From positions 558,001 to 622,000 of the forward strand of contig NZ_JACVFB010000003.1 of NCBI RefSeq assembly GCF_014529945.1: DNA of 64,000 bases, in the 5' to 3' direction. Positions 1 to 9,584 of this stretch are shown here, piece after piece (position 1 is the first letter of the stretch; every line of letters begins with the position of its first letter). Both the position numbers and the translations under genes were made by a program. Under the pieces are notes generated by a model. The model was not told the origin of the DNA, searched no databases, and worked only from the letters and a program-made list of their open reading frames with translations. Source of the stretch: Chitinophaga varians (GTDB lineage: Bacteria > Bacteroidota > Bacteroidia > Chitinophagales > Chitinophagaceae).

Positions 1-2730
1 CAGAAAAAAGCCAACCTCACCGGCTCCGTGTCCAGCATCGGCAGCAAGGAACTGGCCAACAGGCCCGTTACCAGCGTCAGCAACGCTTTACAGGGTACTA
101 TGCCCGGCGTGACAGTGATGGCTGCTAACAGCGGTCAGCCTGGTGCTGATGGCGCTAAAATCCGTATCCGCGGTATCGGTACGCTCAACACCACCGATCC
201 GGTAATCGTGATCGACGGGGTGGTGACCAACGTGTCCAACCTCAATAACATCAACCCGGACGATATCGCCTCCATGTCAGTGCTGAAAGACGCAGCCTCC
301 GCTGCGATCTACGGCTCCCGCGCAGCCAACGGCGTTATTCTCATTACTACCAAACAGGGTAAAAAAGGCGCTCCACAGGTGACCTACAATGCTTATGTAG
401 GTAAACAAAAAGCCACCGGCCTCGCCGACTTCCTGCCCTCCTGGCAGGTAGCTGAACTGGAAAATCAAGCCTCCATCAATGAAGGCGGTTCCGCTAAATA
501 TACCCCGGCCCAAATCGCTAAATATAAAGACGGCTCCGACCCTTACAACTATCCCAACACGGACTGGCTCGGCCTCTTTTACAAAGGCAGCGGCATCCAG
601 CAAAATCATTATGTTGGTCTCTCCGGTGGAACAGAGAAAACACAATACGCACTTTCTCTCGGCCTCTTCGACGAAAACGGTATCGTTAAAAAAACAAACG
701 CTAAAAGATATACTACCCGTCTTAACCTTACTTCTGAAGTGGCCAACCACGTGAAAGTAAATGCCAACCTCGGCTTTACTTCCACCGGCCAGAAAGAGCC
801 GTCCAACCCTTACACCGGCGACTTTAATCAGCTGGTAAGACAGATCAACAGGATCAACCCACGTATACCCTATAAGTATGCCAACGGTCAATATGGCTCT
901 ATCGGTGACGGTAACCCGATGGCCTGGCTGGAAGGCAACAGCCTCAACACCTACTCCTACTACGACCTCGTAGGTAACGTAGGCGTTGACTGGGAAATCG
1001 TGAAAAACCTGCACTTCAAGCCCTCCCTGGCTTATATCATGAAGATCAGCAACAATAAGAAGTTCAGGGCCGATCAGCAGTATTACAATGCCAACGGAGA
1101 TAAGACCTTCTACCAGGGCCCCAGCTCTGTTACCGATCAGAGCAACTTCGGCAACACCGTTACCCAACAGGCTTTGCTGGAATACTCCAAATCCTTCAAT
1201 AAACACAACTTCAAAATACTGGGTGGTTTCTCCCAGGAACAAACGAAATACACCTTCGATGAAGGATACCGTAAAGGATATCTCAACAACGAACTGACCG
1301 ATCTTAACCTCGGCGCTACCGAAGGACAATACGCGCTCAACTATGGTTACCAACTGGGCCTGCGTTCCTGGTTCGGCAGACTGAACTACGACTTCGACGG
1401 TAAATACCTGCTGGAAGCCAATCTGCGCCGCGATGGATCTTCCCGCTTCGCCAAGAATAACAGATGGGGCACCTTCCCTTCTTTCTCCGCCGGCTGGAAC
1501 ATCGACAGGGAAGCATTCTTCGACGCACTGAAACCGGTGGTGTCCAACCTGAAACTGAGAGCTTCCTGGGGTATGCTGGGTAACCAGTACATCAAAGGAA
1601 TAGATGATGCTGCATATCCCACTTATCCGTACTACCCATACATCTTCACCGTTGTTGGCAACCAGAACTATGTATTAGGCGGACAAGCTGCCGGCGTAGT
1701 ACCTGGCGTAGCACCGGTTAACGGCGCTAATCCGGATATCAAATGGGAAAGCACCACAGAAACAGGCGTAGGTATCGATGCAGGTTTCCTCGATGGTAAA
1801 CTGAATTTCTCAGCGGACTATTTCCACAAAATGACCAACGACATCCTGCTGGCCATTCCGGTAGGTTCCGTTTACGGCTTCAAAGCGCCGGCCCAGAATG
1901 CAGGCTCTGTACTGAACCGTGGTTGGGAATTTGTATTGAGCTATGCTGATAAAAAAGGAGACTTTAACTATAGCGCAAGTTTCAATACCGCCTTTATTCA
2001 TAACGAAGTAACCGATCTCCGTGGCTCCGGACCCATCATCTCCGGATACACCTTCCAGCAGGTAGGTTACCCTGTAAACTCCCTCTACGGTTATATCGCA
2101 GACGGTATCTTCCAGTCTAAAGATGAAGTAAAAAATTCACCTACCCAGTTACCAACGACTGCACCTGGCGACCTGAAATACCGTGATATCAACGGCGACG
2201 GTAAAATCACCGGTGATGACAGACAATACCTCGGCAGCTACTTCCCGAAAGTGACTTTTGGTCTGAACCTGAACGCTTCGTGGAAAAACATCGACCTCGG
2301 TATCTTCCTGCAGGGCGCAGCGGGCGTTAAAAACTATATCGATGCAGGTAAGGTCGGTGCTATCGGTGGTAATGCCAACAAACCTACTTCCGCCCTGCTC
2401 GACACCTGGACAGCAGACAACCCGAATGCATCTCTGCCACGTGCCTGGTATAACTATAAACAAAATGATCCCAGCGGTACACCTTCTTCCTTCTGGGTGA
2501 AAGATGGTTCTTATCTGCGTCTTAAAAACCTGCAGGTAGGTTACTCCCTGCCGGAAAAAATGATCAAACGGATAGGTCTTACCAAACTGCGCTTCTACTA
2601 CAGCGGCCAGAACATCCTCACGTTTGACCACCTCTACAAATGGGTAGATCCGGAAGCTTCCATCAGCAGCAGTATTTATTATTACCCACAGGTGAAAGTG
2701 CACACTTTCGGCGTGAATGTTAGTTTTTAA
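1..2730 (+). CDS. SusC/RagA-family TonB-linked outer membrane transporter, 5' truncated by window edge
   Basis: The reading frame is open from base 1, so the gene begins before the window; about 909 codons are visible. The visible part starts with KKANLTGSVSS, the usual entry into the SusC plug, followed by the plug motifs IRIRGIGTLN and ASAAIYGSRAANGVI, and then a long barrel rich in aromatic and Gly residues. The protein ends in HTFGVNVSF, with the C-terminal Phe typical of outer membrane barrels. The signal peptide, the carboxypeptidase-D-like domain and any STN domain would lie upstream and cannot be judged. SusC proteins import oligosaccharides or other large nutrients across the outer membrane with energy from TonB. 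The SusD partner follows after 15 bp, so the two form one operon. The substrate cannot be told, because no glycoside hydrolase lies next to the pair inside the window. Confidence 0.96.
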   Translation, partial: QKKANLTGSVSSIGSKELANRPVTSVSNALQGTMPGVTVMAANSGQPGADGAKIRIRGIGTLNTTDPVIVIDGVVTNVSNLNNINPDDIASMSVLKDAASAAIYGSRAANGVILITTKQGKKGAPQVTYNAYVGKQKATGLADFLPSWQVAELENQASINEGGSAKYTPAQIAKYKDGSDPYNYPNTDWLGLFYKGSGIQQNHYVGLSGGTEKTQYALSLGLFDENGIVKKTNAKRYTTRLNLTSEVANHVKVNANLGFTSTGQKEPSNPYTGDFNQLVRQINRINPRIPYKYANGQYGSIGDGNPMAWLEGNSLNTYSYYDLVGNVGVDWEIVKNLHFKPSLAYIMKISNNKKFRADQQYYNANGDKTFYQGPSSVTDQSNFGNTVTQQALLEYSKSFNKHNFKILGGFSQEQTKYTFDEGYRKGYLNNELTDLNLGATEGQYALNYGYQLGLRSWFGRLNYDFDGKYLLEANLRRDGSSRFAKNNRWGTFPSFSAGWNIDREAFFDALKPVVSNLKLRASWGMLGNQYIKGIDDAAYPTYPYYPYIFTVVGNQNYVLGGQAAGVVPGVAPVNGANPDIKWESTTETGVGIDAGFLDGKLNFSADYFHKMTNDILLAIPVGSVYGFKAPAQNAGSVLNRGWEFVLSYADKKGDFNYSASFNTAFIHNEVTDLRGSGPIISGYTFQQVGYPVNSLYGYIADGIFQSKDEVKNSPTQLPTTAPGDLKYRDINGDGKITGDDRQYLGSYFPKVTFGLNLNASWKNIDLGIFLQGAAGVKNYIDAGKVGAIGGNANKPTSALLDTWTADNPNASLPRAWYNYKQNDPSGTPSSFWVKDGSYLRLKNLQVGYSLPEKMIKRIGLTKLRFYYSGQNILTFDHLYKWVDPEASISSSIYYYPQVKVHTFGVNVSF

Positions 2731-2745
2731 CCGTTACGAAAAATC

Positions 2746-4335
2746 ATGATCATGAAAAGAAACCTTCTCTATATACTGCTTGCAGGCGTACTCACACAGA
2801 CTGCCTGCCAGAAAGATTTTCTGGACAAATCTCCTTCCGATGGTTACAGCAATGAATCCCTGTGGACCACCGAAGCTGCTGCCGCCGCCGCGCTCAACGG
2901 ATGTTACAAAGGTTGGGAAACCAGCACCAACATCCTTTACATGGATGCGGTGAGTGACAACAGCTACAGCCAGTGGGCATGGGACAATTTCCAGCACCTG
3001 GGCAACGGAACAGCCACCGCTACAGACCCGCAGGTGGTTAGTCAGTGGGATTATGTCACCATCCAGCGGTGCAACTGGTTTATTGAAAATGTGGACAAAG
3101 CCACCATCGGAGACGATCTGAAAAAACGCTTCAAAGCAGAAGCCCGCTTCCTGCGTGCATACCGGTATTTCCTGCTGTCCCAGCTTTATGGTGACGCTCC
3201 GCTGGTAACCAAAAATGTAAGTGTGGCAGAAGCGAACAGCATCAGCAGAACACCACGTGCCGACATCCGCAAATTCATCACAGATGAGCTGGCCGATATC
3301 GCACAAATACTGCCGCAGAAATATTCCGGCAGCGATGTAGGACGCATCACCCAGGGCGCAGCATTGGCGCTGAGAGCAAGGGTGGAGCTGTTTGACAAAA
3401 ACTACGCAGGCGCCATCGAAGACTGTAAAAAAGTAATGGCACTGGGTTATAGCCTCTATCCTAACTACACTGATCTCTTCCGTCAGGATAAGAAAAACAA
3501 CCAGGAGGTAATCCTGGATGTGCAATACAAAGCCAACGAGAAAGATAACAGCAACGGCGATCTGGGTATTCTGCCTTCTTCCGGTTATGGCGGATGGGCT
3601 TCTCTGAGCCCTACCCAGTCACTGGTAGATGCCTACGAAATGGCCAACGGTAAAACCATCGATGATCCTGCTTCCGGCTATAGCGAAGACAATCCTTATG
3701 CCAACAGAGATCCTCGTTTAGCCGCCAACGTAGTATATCCCGGATTGCAATACAGCGGTAAATTCTATGATCCTATTACTTCAGGTAGTGGTGATTATTA
3801 CAGCGAAGGCAACAACTCCCCCACCGGCTACCTGGTACGGAAGTTTGTTCCTTTCCTGTCAGACTTCCCGGACATGTGGAACACCGGAGTGAATATCATC
3901 GTGATCCGTTATGCGGAAGTGCTGCTTACCTATGCGGAAGCACAGCTGGAAAGCGGTGTAATGGACAACAGCGTATACCAGGCACTGGACGATATACGCA
4001 CCCGCGCCGGTATGCCTGTGGTAGACCGCGCCGTTTATAACAATGCAGCTTCCCTGCGGACCCTCATCCGCCGCGAACGTCGCGTGGAACTGGCGCTGGA
4101 AGGTCTTCGCTGGTATGATATCCAACGTTGGCAGACAGGTTCTACCGACAGGACCGGCACCGTATATGGTACCCGCCTGGGCACCGTAGACGCCAACACC
4201 GGCAAGGTGACCCTGACCGGCAACCATGTGGTAGTTGAACAACGTACCTTCAATCCGCAAAGGGATTACCTCTGGCCTGTTCCGCAGAAAGAGAGAGATA
4301 TCAATAAAAGCCTCGGTCAAAATCCCGGTTACTAG
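2746..4335 (+). CDS. SusD/RagB-family nutrient-binding outer membrane lipoprotein
   Basis: This is the surface lipoprotein that caps the SusC channel and captures substrate. It has 529 residues. It opens with a lipoprotein signal peptide ending LTQTAC, with Cys21 as the lipidated residue if translation starts at 2746; a start at the second ATG (2752) shortens this by two residues. The N-terminal part carries the TPR-like SusD fold, including a segment around FKAEARFLRAYRYFLLSQLY that is characteristic of the family. The end, LGQNPGY, is the usual SusD terminus. It lies 15 bp behind the SusC gene and is surely co-transcribed. The next gene is separated by a repeat-rich spacer with a hairpin that probably ends this operon. 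Confidence 0.96.
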   Translation: MIMKRNLLYILLAGVLTQTACQKDFLDKSPSDGYSNESLWTTEAAAAAALNGCYKGWETSTNILYMDAVSDNSYSQWAWDNFQHLGNGTATATDPQVVSQWDYVTIQRCNWFIENVDKATIGDDLKKRFKAEARFLRAYRYFLLSQLYGDAPLVTKNVSVAEANSISRTPRADIRKFITDELADIAQILPQKYSGSDVGRITQGAALALRARVELFDKNYAGAIEDCKKVMALGYSLYPNYTDLFRQDKKNNQEVILDVQYKANEKDNSNGDLGILPSSGYGGWASLSPTQSLVDAYEMANGKTIDDPASGYSEDNPYANRDPRLAANVVYPGLQYSGKFYDPITSGSGDYYSEGNNSPTGYLVRKFVPFLSDFPDMWNTGVNIIVIRYAEVLLTYAEAQLESGVMDNSVYQALDDIRTRAGMPVVDRAVYNNAASLRTLIRRERRVELALEGLRWYDIQRWQTGSTDRTGTVYGTRLGTVDANTGKVTLTGNHVVVEQRTFNPQRDYLWPVPQKERDINKSLGQNPGY

Positions 4336-4343
4336 AACACGTG

Positions 4344-4590
4344 GGGATTTACGGATTTTTTGATTTACAATTTTGGGGATGAATAGATAACGAGACCGAA
4401 GCGAACAATAAATCGCTTCGGTCTCCTCGTTTTTCCCCATCCCCAAAATCGTAAATCAAAAAATCCACAAATCCACAAATCCATCCCTCCCTCCCATCCC
4501 CAAAATCGTAAATCAAAAAATCCGCAAATCCACAAATCCATCCCTCCCCTCCCATCCCCAAAATCGTAAATCAAAAAATTCCTAAATATT
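4344..4590. repeat. Intergenic palindrome, AAATCC-type arms (class D), with three 57-58 bp direct repeats
   Basis: The spacer behind SusD holds three copies of a unit starting CAAAATCGTAAATCAAAAAA at 4444, 4501 and 4559 (period 57-58 bp, third copy partial). An inverted copy lies at 4346-4381. Between them sits a hairpin (4391-4430). The arms are made of degenerate 7-8 bp words of the AAATCCAC type. No gene is seen in the spacer; open frames across it are repeat translations. Confidence 0.85.
4391..4435 (+). terminator. Probable rho-independent terminator of the susCD operon
   Basis: GAGACCGAAGCGA (4392-4404) pairs perfectly with TCGCTTCGGTCTC (4413-4425) across an 8-base loop. A short T run follows at 4430-4434. 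It lies 56 bp behind the SusD stop codon and forms the core of the surrounding palindrome. Confidence 0.6.
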
Positions 4591-4595
4591 CTTTG
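4587..4595 (+). promoter_or_regulatory. Possible promoter -7 element of the molybdenum hydroxylase operon
   Basis: TATTCTTTG resembles the Bacteroidota -7 element TAnnTTTG but has one extra base in the gap. It would place transcription start near 4602, about 25 bases before the preferred ATG at 4627. No good -33 TTTG is visible at the right distance, so this is tentative. Confidence 0.3.
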
Positions 4596-4626
4596 TATCT
4601 TATTGCTGAATAAAACCCTTGTGTAT

Positions 4627-5265
4627 ATGTCACAAGCACCAAACGAAAACCCATCCTGCCCGGGTAAAAAGGACAAGCACGAAGCCAGACGTGACTTCCT
4701 GAAACAATCTTCCGCGTTGATGGCCCTGGCATTCACGCCGCCGTTGGTAGTAAAAGCAGGCGAACATGATGAAGCGATCGCCGGCCTTTTTGAGAAAATG
4801 CCGGTCAGTCTGGAAATCAACGGAAAAGCCTATCAGCTCTCTGTTGAGCCCAGAGTGACACTGCTCGACCTGCTGCGTGAACAGCTGAACCTGACAGGCA
4901 CTAAAAAAGGCTGCGACCATGGTCAATGTGGCGCCTGTACGGTACATGTCAATGGTCAGCGTATCAACGCCTGCCTTACCCTCGCCGTGATGCAGGAAGG
5001 GAAAAAAATTACCACCATCGAAGGACTTGCCCAGGGAGATACCTTACACCCCGTACAGGAAGCGTTTATCAAACATGATGGCTTCCAGTGCGGTTATTGT
5101 ACGCCTGGCCAGATCATGTCGGCCGTGGCCTGTATCCGTGAAGGGCATGCAGGCTCTCCGGAAGAGATACGCGAGTTCATGAGTGGTAACATCTGCCGCT
5201 GCGGTGCTTACGACAACATCGTGGCAGCTATTACGGAAGTAAAACAGGGAGGGCATACCGTATGA
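4627..5265 (+). CDS. paoA: Tat-exported 2Fe-2S subunit of a periplasmic aldehyde oxidoreductase-like enzyme (PaoA type)
   Basis: This 212-residue protein is the iron-sulfur subunit of a xanthine oxidase-family molybdoenzyme and carries electrons from the Mo centre to FAD. A twin-arginine motif RRDFLK (residues 21-26) and a hydrophobic stretch up to about residue 50 predict export of the folded enzyme to the periplasm. A plant-type ferredoxin domain follows with CDHGQCGACTVHV. The second [2Fe-2S] domain has CGYCTPGQ and CRCGAY. The start at 4627 was preferred over a TTG at 4603, which would lie right at the likely transcription start. The stop overlaps the next start by 4 bp (ATGA). Order, size and Tat signal match E. 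coli YagT/PaoA. The substrate may be aldehydes, but an isoquinoline or other N-heterocycle oxidoreductase is also possible. Confidence 0.88.
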   Translation: MSQAPNENPSCPGKKDKHEARRDFLKQSSALMALAFTPPLVVKAGEHDEAIAGLFEKMPVSLEINGKAYQLSVEPRVTLLDLLREQLNLTGTKKGCDHGQCGACTVHVNGQRINACLTLAVMQEGKKITTIEGLAQGDTLHPVQEAFIKHDGFQCGYCTPGQIMSAVACIREGHAGSPEEIREFMSGNICRCGAYDNIVAAITEVKQGGHTV

Positions 5266-6242
5266 ACCAGTTTTCCTATGTAAGGCCCGCCAGCCAGCAG
5301 GCCGCCATTGACGCCATCACCCGGGACAGTTCCGCCCGTTTCATCGCCGGCGGCACCAATCTGCTCGACCTGATGAAAAACGGTGTGCTCGCACCGGAGA
5401 AGCTGGTAGACATCAACCGGCTGCCGCTGAGAAATATTACGCTGAATAACAATATCCTGCATATCGGCGCGCTGACGCTCAACAGCGAAGTGGCCGCGCA
5501 CCCGCTGATAAAAACACATCACCCGTTGTTATCACAGGCGCTGCTGGCCGGTGCTTCACAACAGCTGCGCAACATGGCCACCACCGGCGGCAACATGATG
5601 CAGCGCACCCGATGTAGCTACTTCTATGATACAACGATGCCGTGCAATAAAAGGACGCCTGGCAGCGGATGCGGCGCCATCGGCGGTGTCAACCGGATGC
5701 ACGCCATTTTCGGCGCCAGCGATCAATGTATCGCCGTGCATCCCAGCGATATGTGCATTGCCCTCGTAGCCCTCGACGCCACCGTGCTGGTGGCCGGCCC
5801 TAAAGGCAACCGCCGTATACCGTTCGGAGAATTCCACCGGCTGCCCGGTAATACGCCCGACCAGGACAACAACCTCGGCAAAGGGGAACTGATCACCGGT
5901 ATAGAGATACCACACAGCCCCTTCACCAATCATGTATATTACCTGAAAGTGCGTGACCGTGCTTCCTATGCTTTTGCCCTCGTATCCGTGGCCGCAGCAT
6001 TGGATATCAGCAACAATACCATCCGCGATGCCCGGCTGGCGATGGGCGGCGTGGCCCACAAACCCTGGCGCCTGCACGAAGCAGAAAAAACACTGATCGG
6101 CAAAACACCGACGGTGGAAAATTTCCGTATAGCCGCCACCGTAGCTACGCAGTCGGCCCGCACTTATCAACACAACGCCTTTAAAGTGCCAATGGCACAA
6201 AATAGTATCGTCACCGCCTTACAAAAAGCAGCTGCCGTATGA
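5262..6242 (+). CDS. paoB: FAD-binding subunit of the molybdenum hydroxylase (PaoB type, with 4Fe-4S insertion)
   Basis: This is the middle subunit, 326 residues, with an N-terminal FAD-binding PCMH fold (FIAGGTNLLDLMK, residues about 27-39) and a CO-dehydrogenase flavoprotein C-terminal domain. Around residues 114-132 it has RCSYFYDTTMPCNKRTPG followed by SGC. This Cys-rich insertion matches the extra [4Fe-4S] site of E. coli PaoB/YagS and distinguishes it from plain xanthine dehydrogenases. It passes electrons from the 2Fe-2S clusters to its acceptor. It overlaps both neighbours by 4 bp, which suggests translational coupling. It has no signal of its own and should travel through Tat with the small subunit. 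Confidence 0.88.
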   Translation: MNQFSYVRPASQQAAIDAITRDSSARFIAGGTNLLDLMKNGVLAPEKLVDINRLPLRNITLNNNILHIGALTLNSEVAAHPLIKTHHPLLSQALLAGASQQLRNMATTGGNMMQRTRCSYFYDTTMPCNKRTPGSGCGAIGGVNRMHAIFGASDQCIAVHPSDMCIALVALDATVLVAGPKGNRRIPFGEFHRLPGNTPDQDNNLGKGELITGIEIPHSPFTNHVYYLKVRDRASYAFALVSVAAALDISNNTIRDARLAMGGVAHKPWRLHEAEKTLIGKTPTVENFRIAATVATQSARTYQHNAFKVPMAQNSIVTALQKAAAV

Positions 6243-8422
6243 AAAAGCAAGCAGTAGGACAATCCATGGACCGCGTAGACGGCCGCCTCAAAGTTACCGG
6301 AGGCGCCCGCTATTTTGCCGACCATCAGCCGGAAGGCATGCTGTATGCTGCCCTGGTATGCAGCCCCATCAGCAGTGGCCGTATCACCGCTATCGACGCT
6401 ACCCGGGCACTCAGAGCACCCGGCGTGGCCGATGTGGTATCCCACCTCAACGTACCGCCCATTCCCGGCTATAAAGTGGAGAATCCCAATCCCAAACAGG
6501 GACTTAAAATATTCTACGACGATCGTATCTATTCCAATGGCCAGCCGGTAGCCATTGTGGTGGCCAATACCCTGGAGCGCGCGGTATACGCCGCTACGCT
6601 GGTGAAAGTCACCTATGCACAGGAAGTACATCAGACAGATATGGCCGGCAGCATCGACAAAGCCTTCCAGAATAAAAACATGAAAGACTACCAGCGCGGC
6701 GAAGCCGATGCCTGGAAAAAGGCGCCGGTCAGCCTGGAAGCGGAATACAACATCCCCATCGAAGTACATAACCCCATGGAGCTTGCCGGTATCATCGCTC
6801 ACTGGGAAACACCCGATAAACTGACACTCTACGCCAAAACACAAGGCGTTAAAAGCGTGCAGCAATCGCTGAAAACACTGTTCCAGCTGCCGGAAAGCCA
6901 GATCACGGTGCACTCACAGTTTGTGGGAGGCGCTTTCGGCATGGCGCTGCGTATATGGCCCATGGAAGTGGCCACCATCATCGCTGCCAGAAAAATACGC
7001 AAACCGATAAAGCTGGTCCTTACCCGCAAAGATATGTTCACCCTGGTGGGCTATCGTCCTGCGGCCAAACAACGTATCGGCATCGGCGCTACTGCTGATG
7101 GTAAACTGACCGGCATCACACATGAGGCGATAGCCAACACATCGCCGTACGAAGACTTTACGGAAGCGATCGTGAACATGAGCCGCATGATGTACGCCTG
7201 CCCGAATGTAAACACGCACTACCAGCTGGTATCGCTCAATCTCAGCACACCGGTATGGATGCGCGGGCCCGGTGAAGCCACCGGCGCTTTTGCGCTGGAA
7301 TCTGCTATCGATGAGCTGGCGCATCAACTGCACATGGACCCGCTACAGTTACGCCTCATCAATCATGCTGATACAGACCCGGAAAAGAACCTGCCTTATT
7401 CCAGCAAATATCTGAAGGAAGCCTACGAAATGGGCGCCGCCAAAATAGGCTGGCAGCAACGTAGCCAGACGCCCGGTAAACTGGAGGAAAACGGCTGGCT
7501 GGTGGGCTATGGCATGAGCAGCGGCGTATTTGGTGCCGGTCGCGGCAGGGCTACTGCCAGCGCCACGCTCAAAGCCGACGGCTCCCTGGTGATCCGCAGC
7601 GCCGCAGCAGATATCGGCCCCGGTACCGCCACCGCCATGGTGCAGATAGCCGCCGACGCCACCGGCATCGATGTTAAAAAAATAAAATTCCTGCTGGGAG
7701 AGTCGGAATACCCTGAAGCACCCCGTCAGGGCGGCTCCTCCACGGTATCCACCGTTGGCAGCGCCGTCAATGACGTATGTCGCAACCTGCAGCAGAAACT
7801 GGGAGAACTGGCAACCGCCAACATCCCGGCCTTCAAAGACCTGAAAGTGGAAAACATACAGCATGAGGACGGGCAGCTGGTAGCGGGCAACACACGGCTG
7901 GATTATGCGGCAGTACTGCAACAGCAGCAACTTCCGGAGCTAATGGTGACCACCACCTCTCAGGCAGGTGATGAACGGAAACAATACGCCATGTATTCTT
8001 TCTCCGTTCACTTTACCAAAGTACACGTACATCCGGCTACCGGTGTGGTACGGATTAAACATATCGTCAGCGTGGCCGATTCAGGCACGGTGGTGAACAC
8101 CAAAACAGCCCGCAGCCAGATGATTGGCGGCGTGGTAGGCGGCATCGGTATGGCGCTCACAGAAGAAGCGCTGATCGATCATCGCTTTGGCCGTTATGTC
8201 AATAATAACTATGCGGACTATCACGTGCCCGTCAACGCGGACACGCCGCCAACAGATGTACTGTTTATCAATAAAAAAGACCCTGTTATTAACCCGATGG
8301 GCGCTAAAGGTATGGGGGAAATAGCCCTGATAGGCTTTGCTGCCGCTGTATCCAACGCGGTCTTCAATGCTACCGGCAAGCGGGTCCGCGACCTGCCCAT
8401 CACACCCGACAAACTGATTTAA
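6239..8422 (+). CDS. paoC: Molybdopterin-binding catalytic subunit of the aldehyde oxidoreductase-like enzyme (PaoC type)
   Basis: This 727-residue catalytic subunit is close in length to E. coli PaoC (about 730). It has the aldehyde oxidase a/b hammerhead domain at the start (VDGRLKVTGGARYFADH) and then the molybdopterin-binding domains with FVGGAFG. The catalytic base is recognisable in GAKGMGEIAL, with Glu694 in the position used throughout the xanthine oxidase family. The enzyme hydroxylates a substrate such as an aromatic aldehyde with oxygen from water. Members of this branch use a molybdopterin dinucleotide cofactor, which fits the nucleotidyltransferase gene three places downstream. 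There is no signal peptide; export would be by hitch-hiking on the Tat-tagged small subunit. Coupled by a 4-bp overlap to the FAD subunit. Confidence 0.9.
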   Translation: MKKQAVGQSMDRVDGRLKVTGGARYFADHQPEGMLYAALVCSPISSGRITAIDATRALRAPGVADVVSHLNVPPIPGYKVENPNPKQGLKIFYDDRIYSNGQPVAIVVANTLERAVYAATLVKVTYAQEVHQTDMAGSIDKAFQNKNMKDYQRGEADAWKKAPVSLEAEYNIPIEVHNPMELAGIIAHWETPDKLTLYAKTQGVKSVQQSLKTLFQLPESQITVHSQFVGGAFGMALRIWPMEVATIIAARKIRKPIKLVLTRKDMFTLVGYRPAAKQRIGIGATADGKLTGITHEAIANTSPYEDFTEAIVNMSRMMYACPNVNTHYQLVSLNLSTPVWMRGPGEATGAFALESAIDELAHQLHMDPLQLRLINHADTDPEKNLPYSSKYLKEAYEMGAAKIGWQQRSQTPGKLEENGWLVGYGMSSGVFGAGRGRATASATLKADGSLVIRSAAADIGPGTATAMVQIAADATGIDVKKIKFLLGESEYPEAPRQGGSSTVSTVGSAVNDVCRNLQQKLGELATANIPAFKDLKVENIQHEDGQLVAGNTRLDYAAVLQQQQLPELMVTTTSQAGDERKQYAMYSFSVHFTKVHVHPATGVVRIKHIVSVADSGTVVNTKTARSQMIGGVVGGIGMALTEEALIDHRFGRYVNNNYADYHVPVNADTPPTDVLFINKKDPVINPMGAKGMGEIALIGFAAAVSNAVFNATGKRVRDLPITPDKLI

Positions 8423-8426
8423 TACC

Positions 8427-9584
8427 ATGCAGAAAGAGCTGGAAGATATTGTGAAGGCGTACCTTGCCGCCAGTCAGCAAGGCATCCGGACAGCCCTGGC
8501 CACCGTCGTACACGTGGAAGGCTCAGCTTACCGGCAACCCGGTGCCCGTATGCTGATCACGGAAAAAGGTGCGCTGACAGGCGCTATCAGCGGCGGCTGC
8601 CTCGAAGGCGACGCGCTACGCAAAGCCCAACTGGCTATGATGCAACAGCAGCCCATGCTGGTCACCTATGATACGACCGATGAAGATGACGCTACTATTG
8701 GCGTGGGACTGGGGTGCAACGGCGTCATACACATCCTGCTGGAGCCGCTGGGCCCGCACCTGGCCCTCAACCCGATCACCTTGCTGCAACAACATGCCGG
8801 CAGGCGGGATACAACGGTGATGGTTACACTGTTTAACCTCGAACAACGGTCTGCCCCACAGCCCGGCACCTGTGTGCTCATTACTGACGGCGGAGAAAGA
8901 CAGGTACACCTCGAAGACGGCCCGCTGCGCACCGCTATACTAACAGATGTATGTACTGCCTTCTCCTCACGGCGCTCCGCGGTGAAGACCTACGATAACG
9001 GACAGGAACAAGTTACCGCACTCATTGCCTGGCATCCGCCGGCCTTGCAATTGCTCATTGCCGGCGCCGGCAACGATGTACGGCCACTGGTGAAAATAGC
9101 GGCTGTACTGGGATGGCATACCATTGTAGCAGATGGCCGCCCGGCCTATGCCCAGCCACAACGTTTCCCCGAAGCGACACGCGTGATCGTGGCCAAACCC
9201 ATAGAAGTGCTGCAACACCTGCAACCGGACGATTATACGGCCGCCGTGCTGATGACGCATAACTACAACTACGATATCGCGCTGCTGACCGCGCTGCTGC
9301 CACACCATCTCCCTTATACGGGCGTACTCGGCCCCGCCAGGAAAATGCAACGTATGTTACAGGAAATGGAAGATGCCGGCACTATGGTTTCACCGGAACA
9401 ACGGGCACGCATATACGGTCCTGCCGGACTGGATATCGGCGCGGATGCTCCGGAAGAAATAGCCCTTTCCATTATCAGTGAAGTGAAGGCGGTAATGGCC
9501 GGTGCTGCCGGTGATTCACTACGCAACAATCCGGCTGCTATCCATCAGCGCACCCGCCAGGAGATCATCCAAAAACAACTATAA
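8427..9584 (+). CDS. paoD: XdhC/CoxI-family molybdenum cofactor insertion chaperone (PaoD type)
   Basis: XdhC proteins bind the finished, sulfurated molybdenum cofactor and insert it into the partner hydroxylase; they are not part of the final enzyme. The 385-residue product has an N-terminal XdhC/CoxI domain with the signature EGSAYRQPGARMLI and GAISGGCLEGD, where Cys58 sits in the conserved GGCLE. A C-terminal Rossmann-type XdhC_C domain covers about residues 205-350 (LLIAGAGNDVRPL). It starts 4 bp behind paoC and its stop overlaps the next start (TAATG), so it belongs to the same operon. E. coli PaoD has the same place and role. It should act in the cytoplasm before Tat export. Confidence 0.88.
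   Translation: MQKELEDIVKAYLAASQQGIRTALATVVHVEGSAYRQPGARMLITEKGALTGAISGGCLEGDALRKAQLAMMQQQPMLVTYDTTDEDDATIGVGLGCNGVIHILLEPLGPHLALNPITLLQQHAGRRDTTVMVTLFNLEQRSAPQPGTCVLITDGGERQVHLEDGPLRTAILTDVCTAFSSRRSAVKTYDNGQEQVTALIAWHPPALQLLIAGAGNDVRPLVKIAAVLGWHTIVADGRPAYAQPQRFPEATRVIVAKPIEVLQHLQPDDYTAAVLMTHNYNYDIALLTALLPHHLPYTGVLGPARKMQRMLQEMEDAGTMVSPEQRARIYGPAGLDIGADAPEEIALSIISEVKAVMAGAAGDSLRNNPAAIHQRTRQEIIQKQL

Noticed and set aside
277..1353. Long antisense open frame (358 codons) inside the SusC gene
   Set aside because: The plus frame is a clear SusC plug and barrel; the antisense product is low-complexity hydrophobic text with no motif, as expected from a GC-balanced gene read backwards.
4349..4820. 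Overlapping minus-strand frames encoding repeated GWEGGMDLWICGF-like text
   Set aside because: They are translations of the 57-58 bp repeats; the repeated peptide follows the DNA repeat exactly and has no start context.
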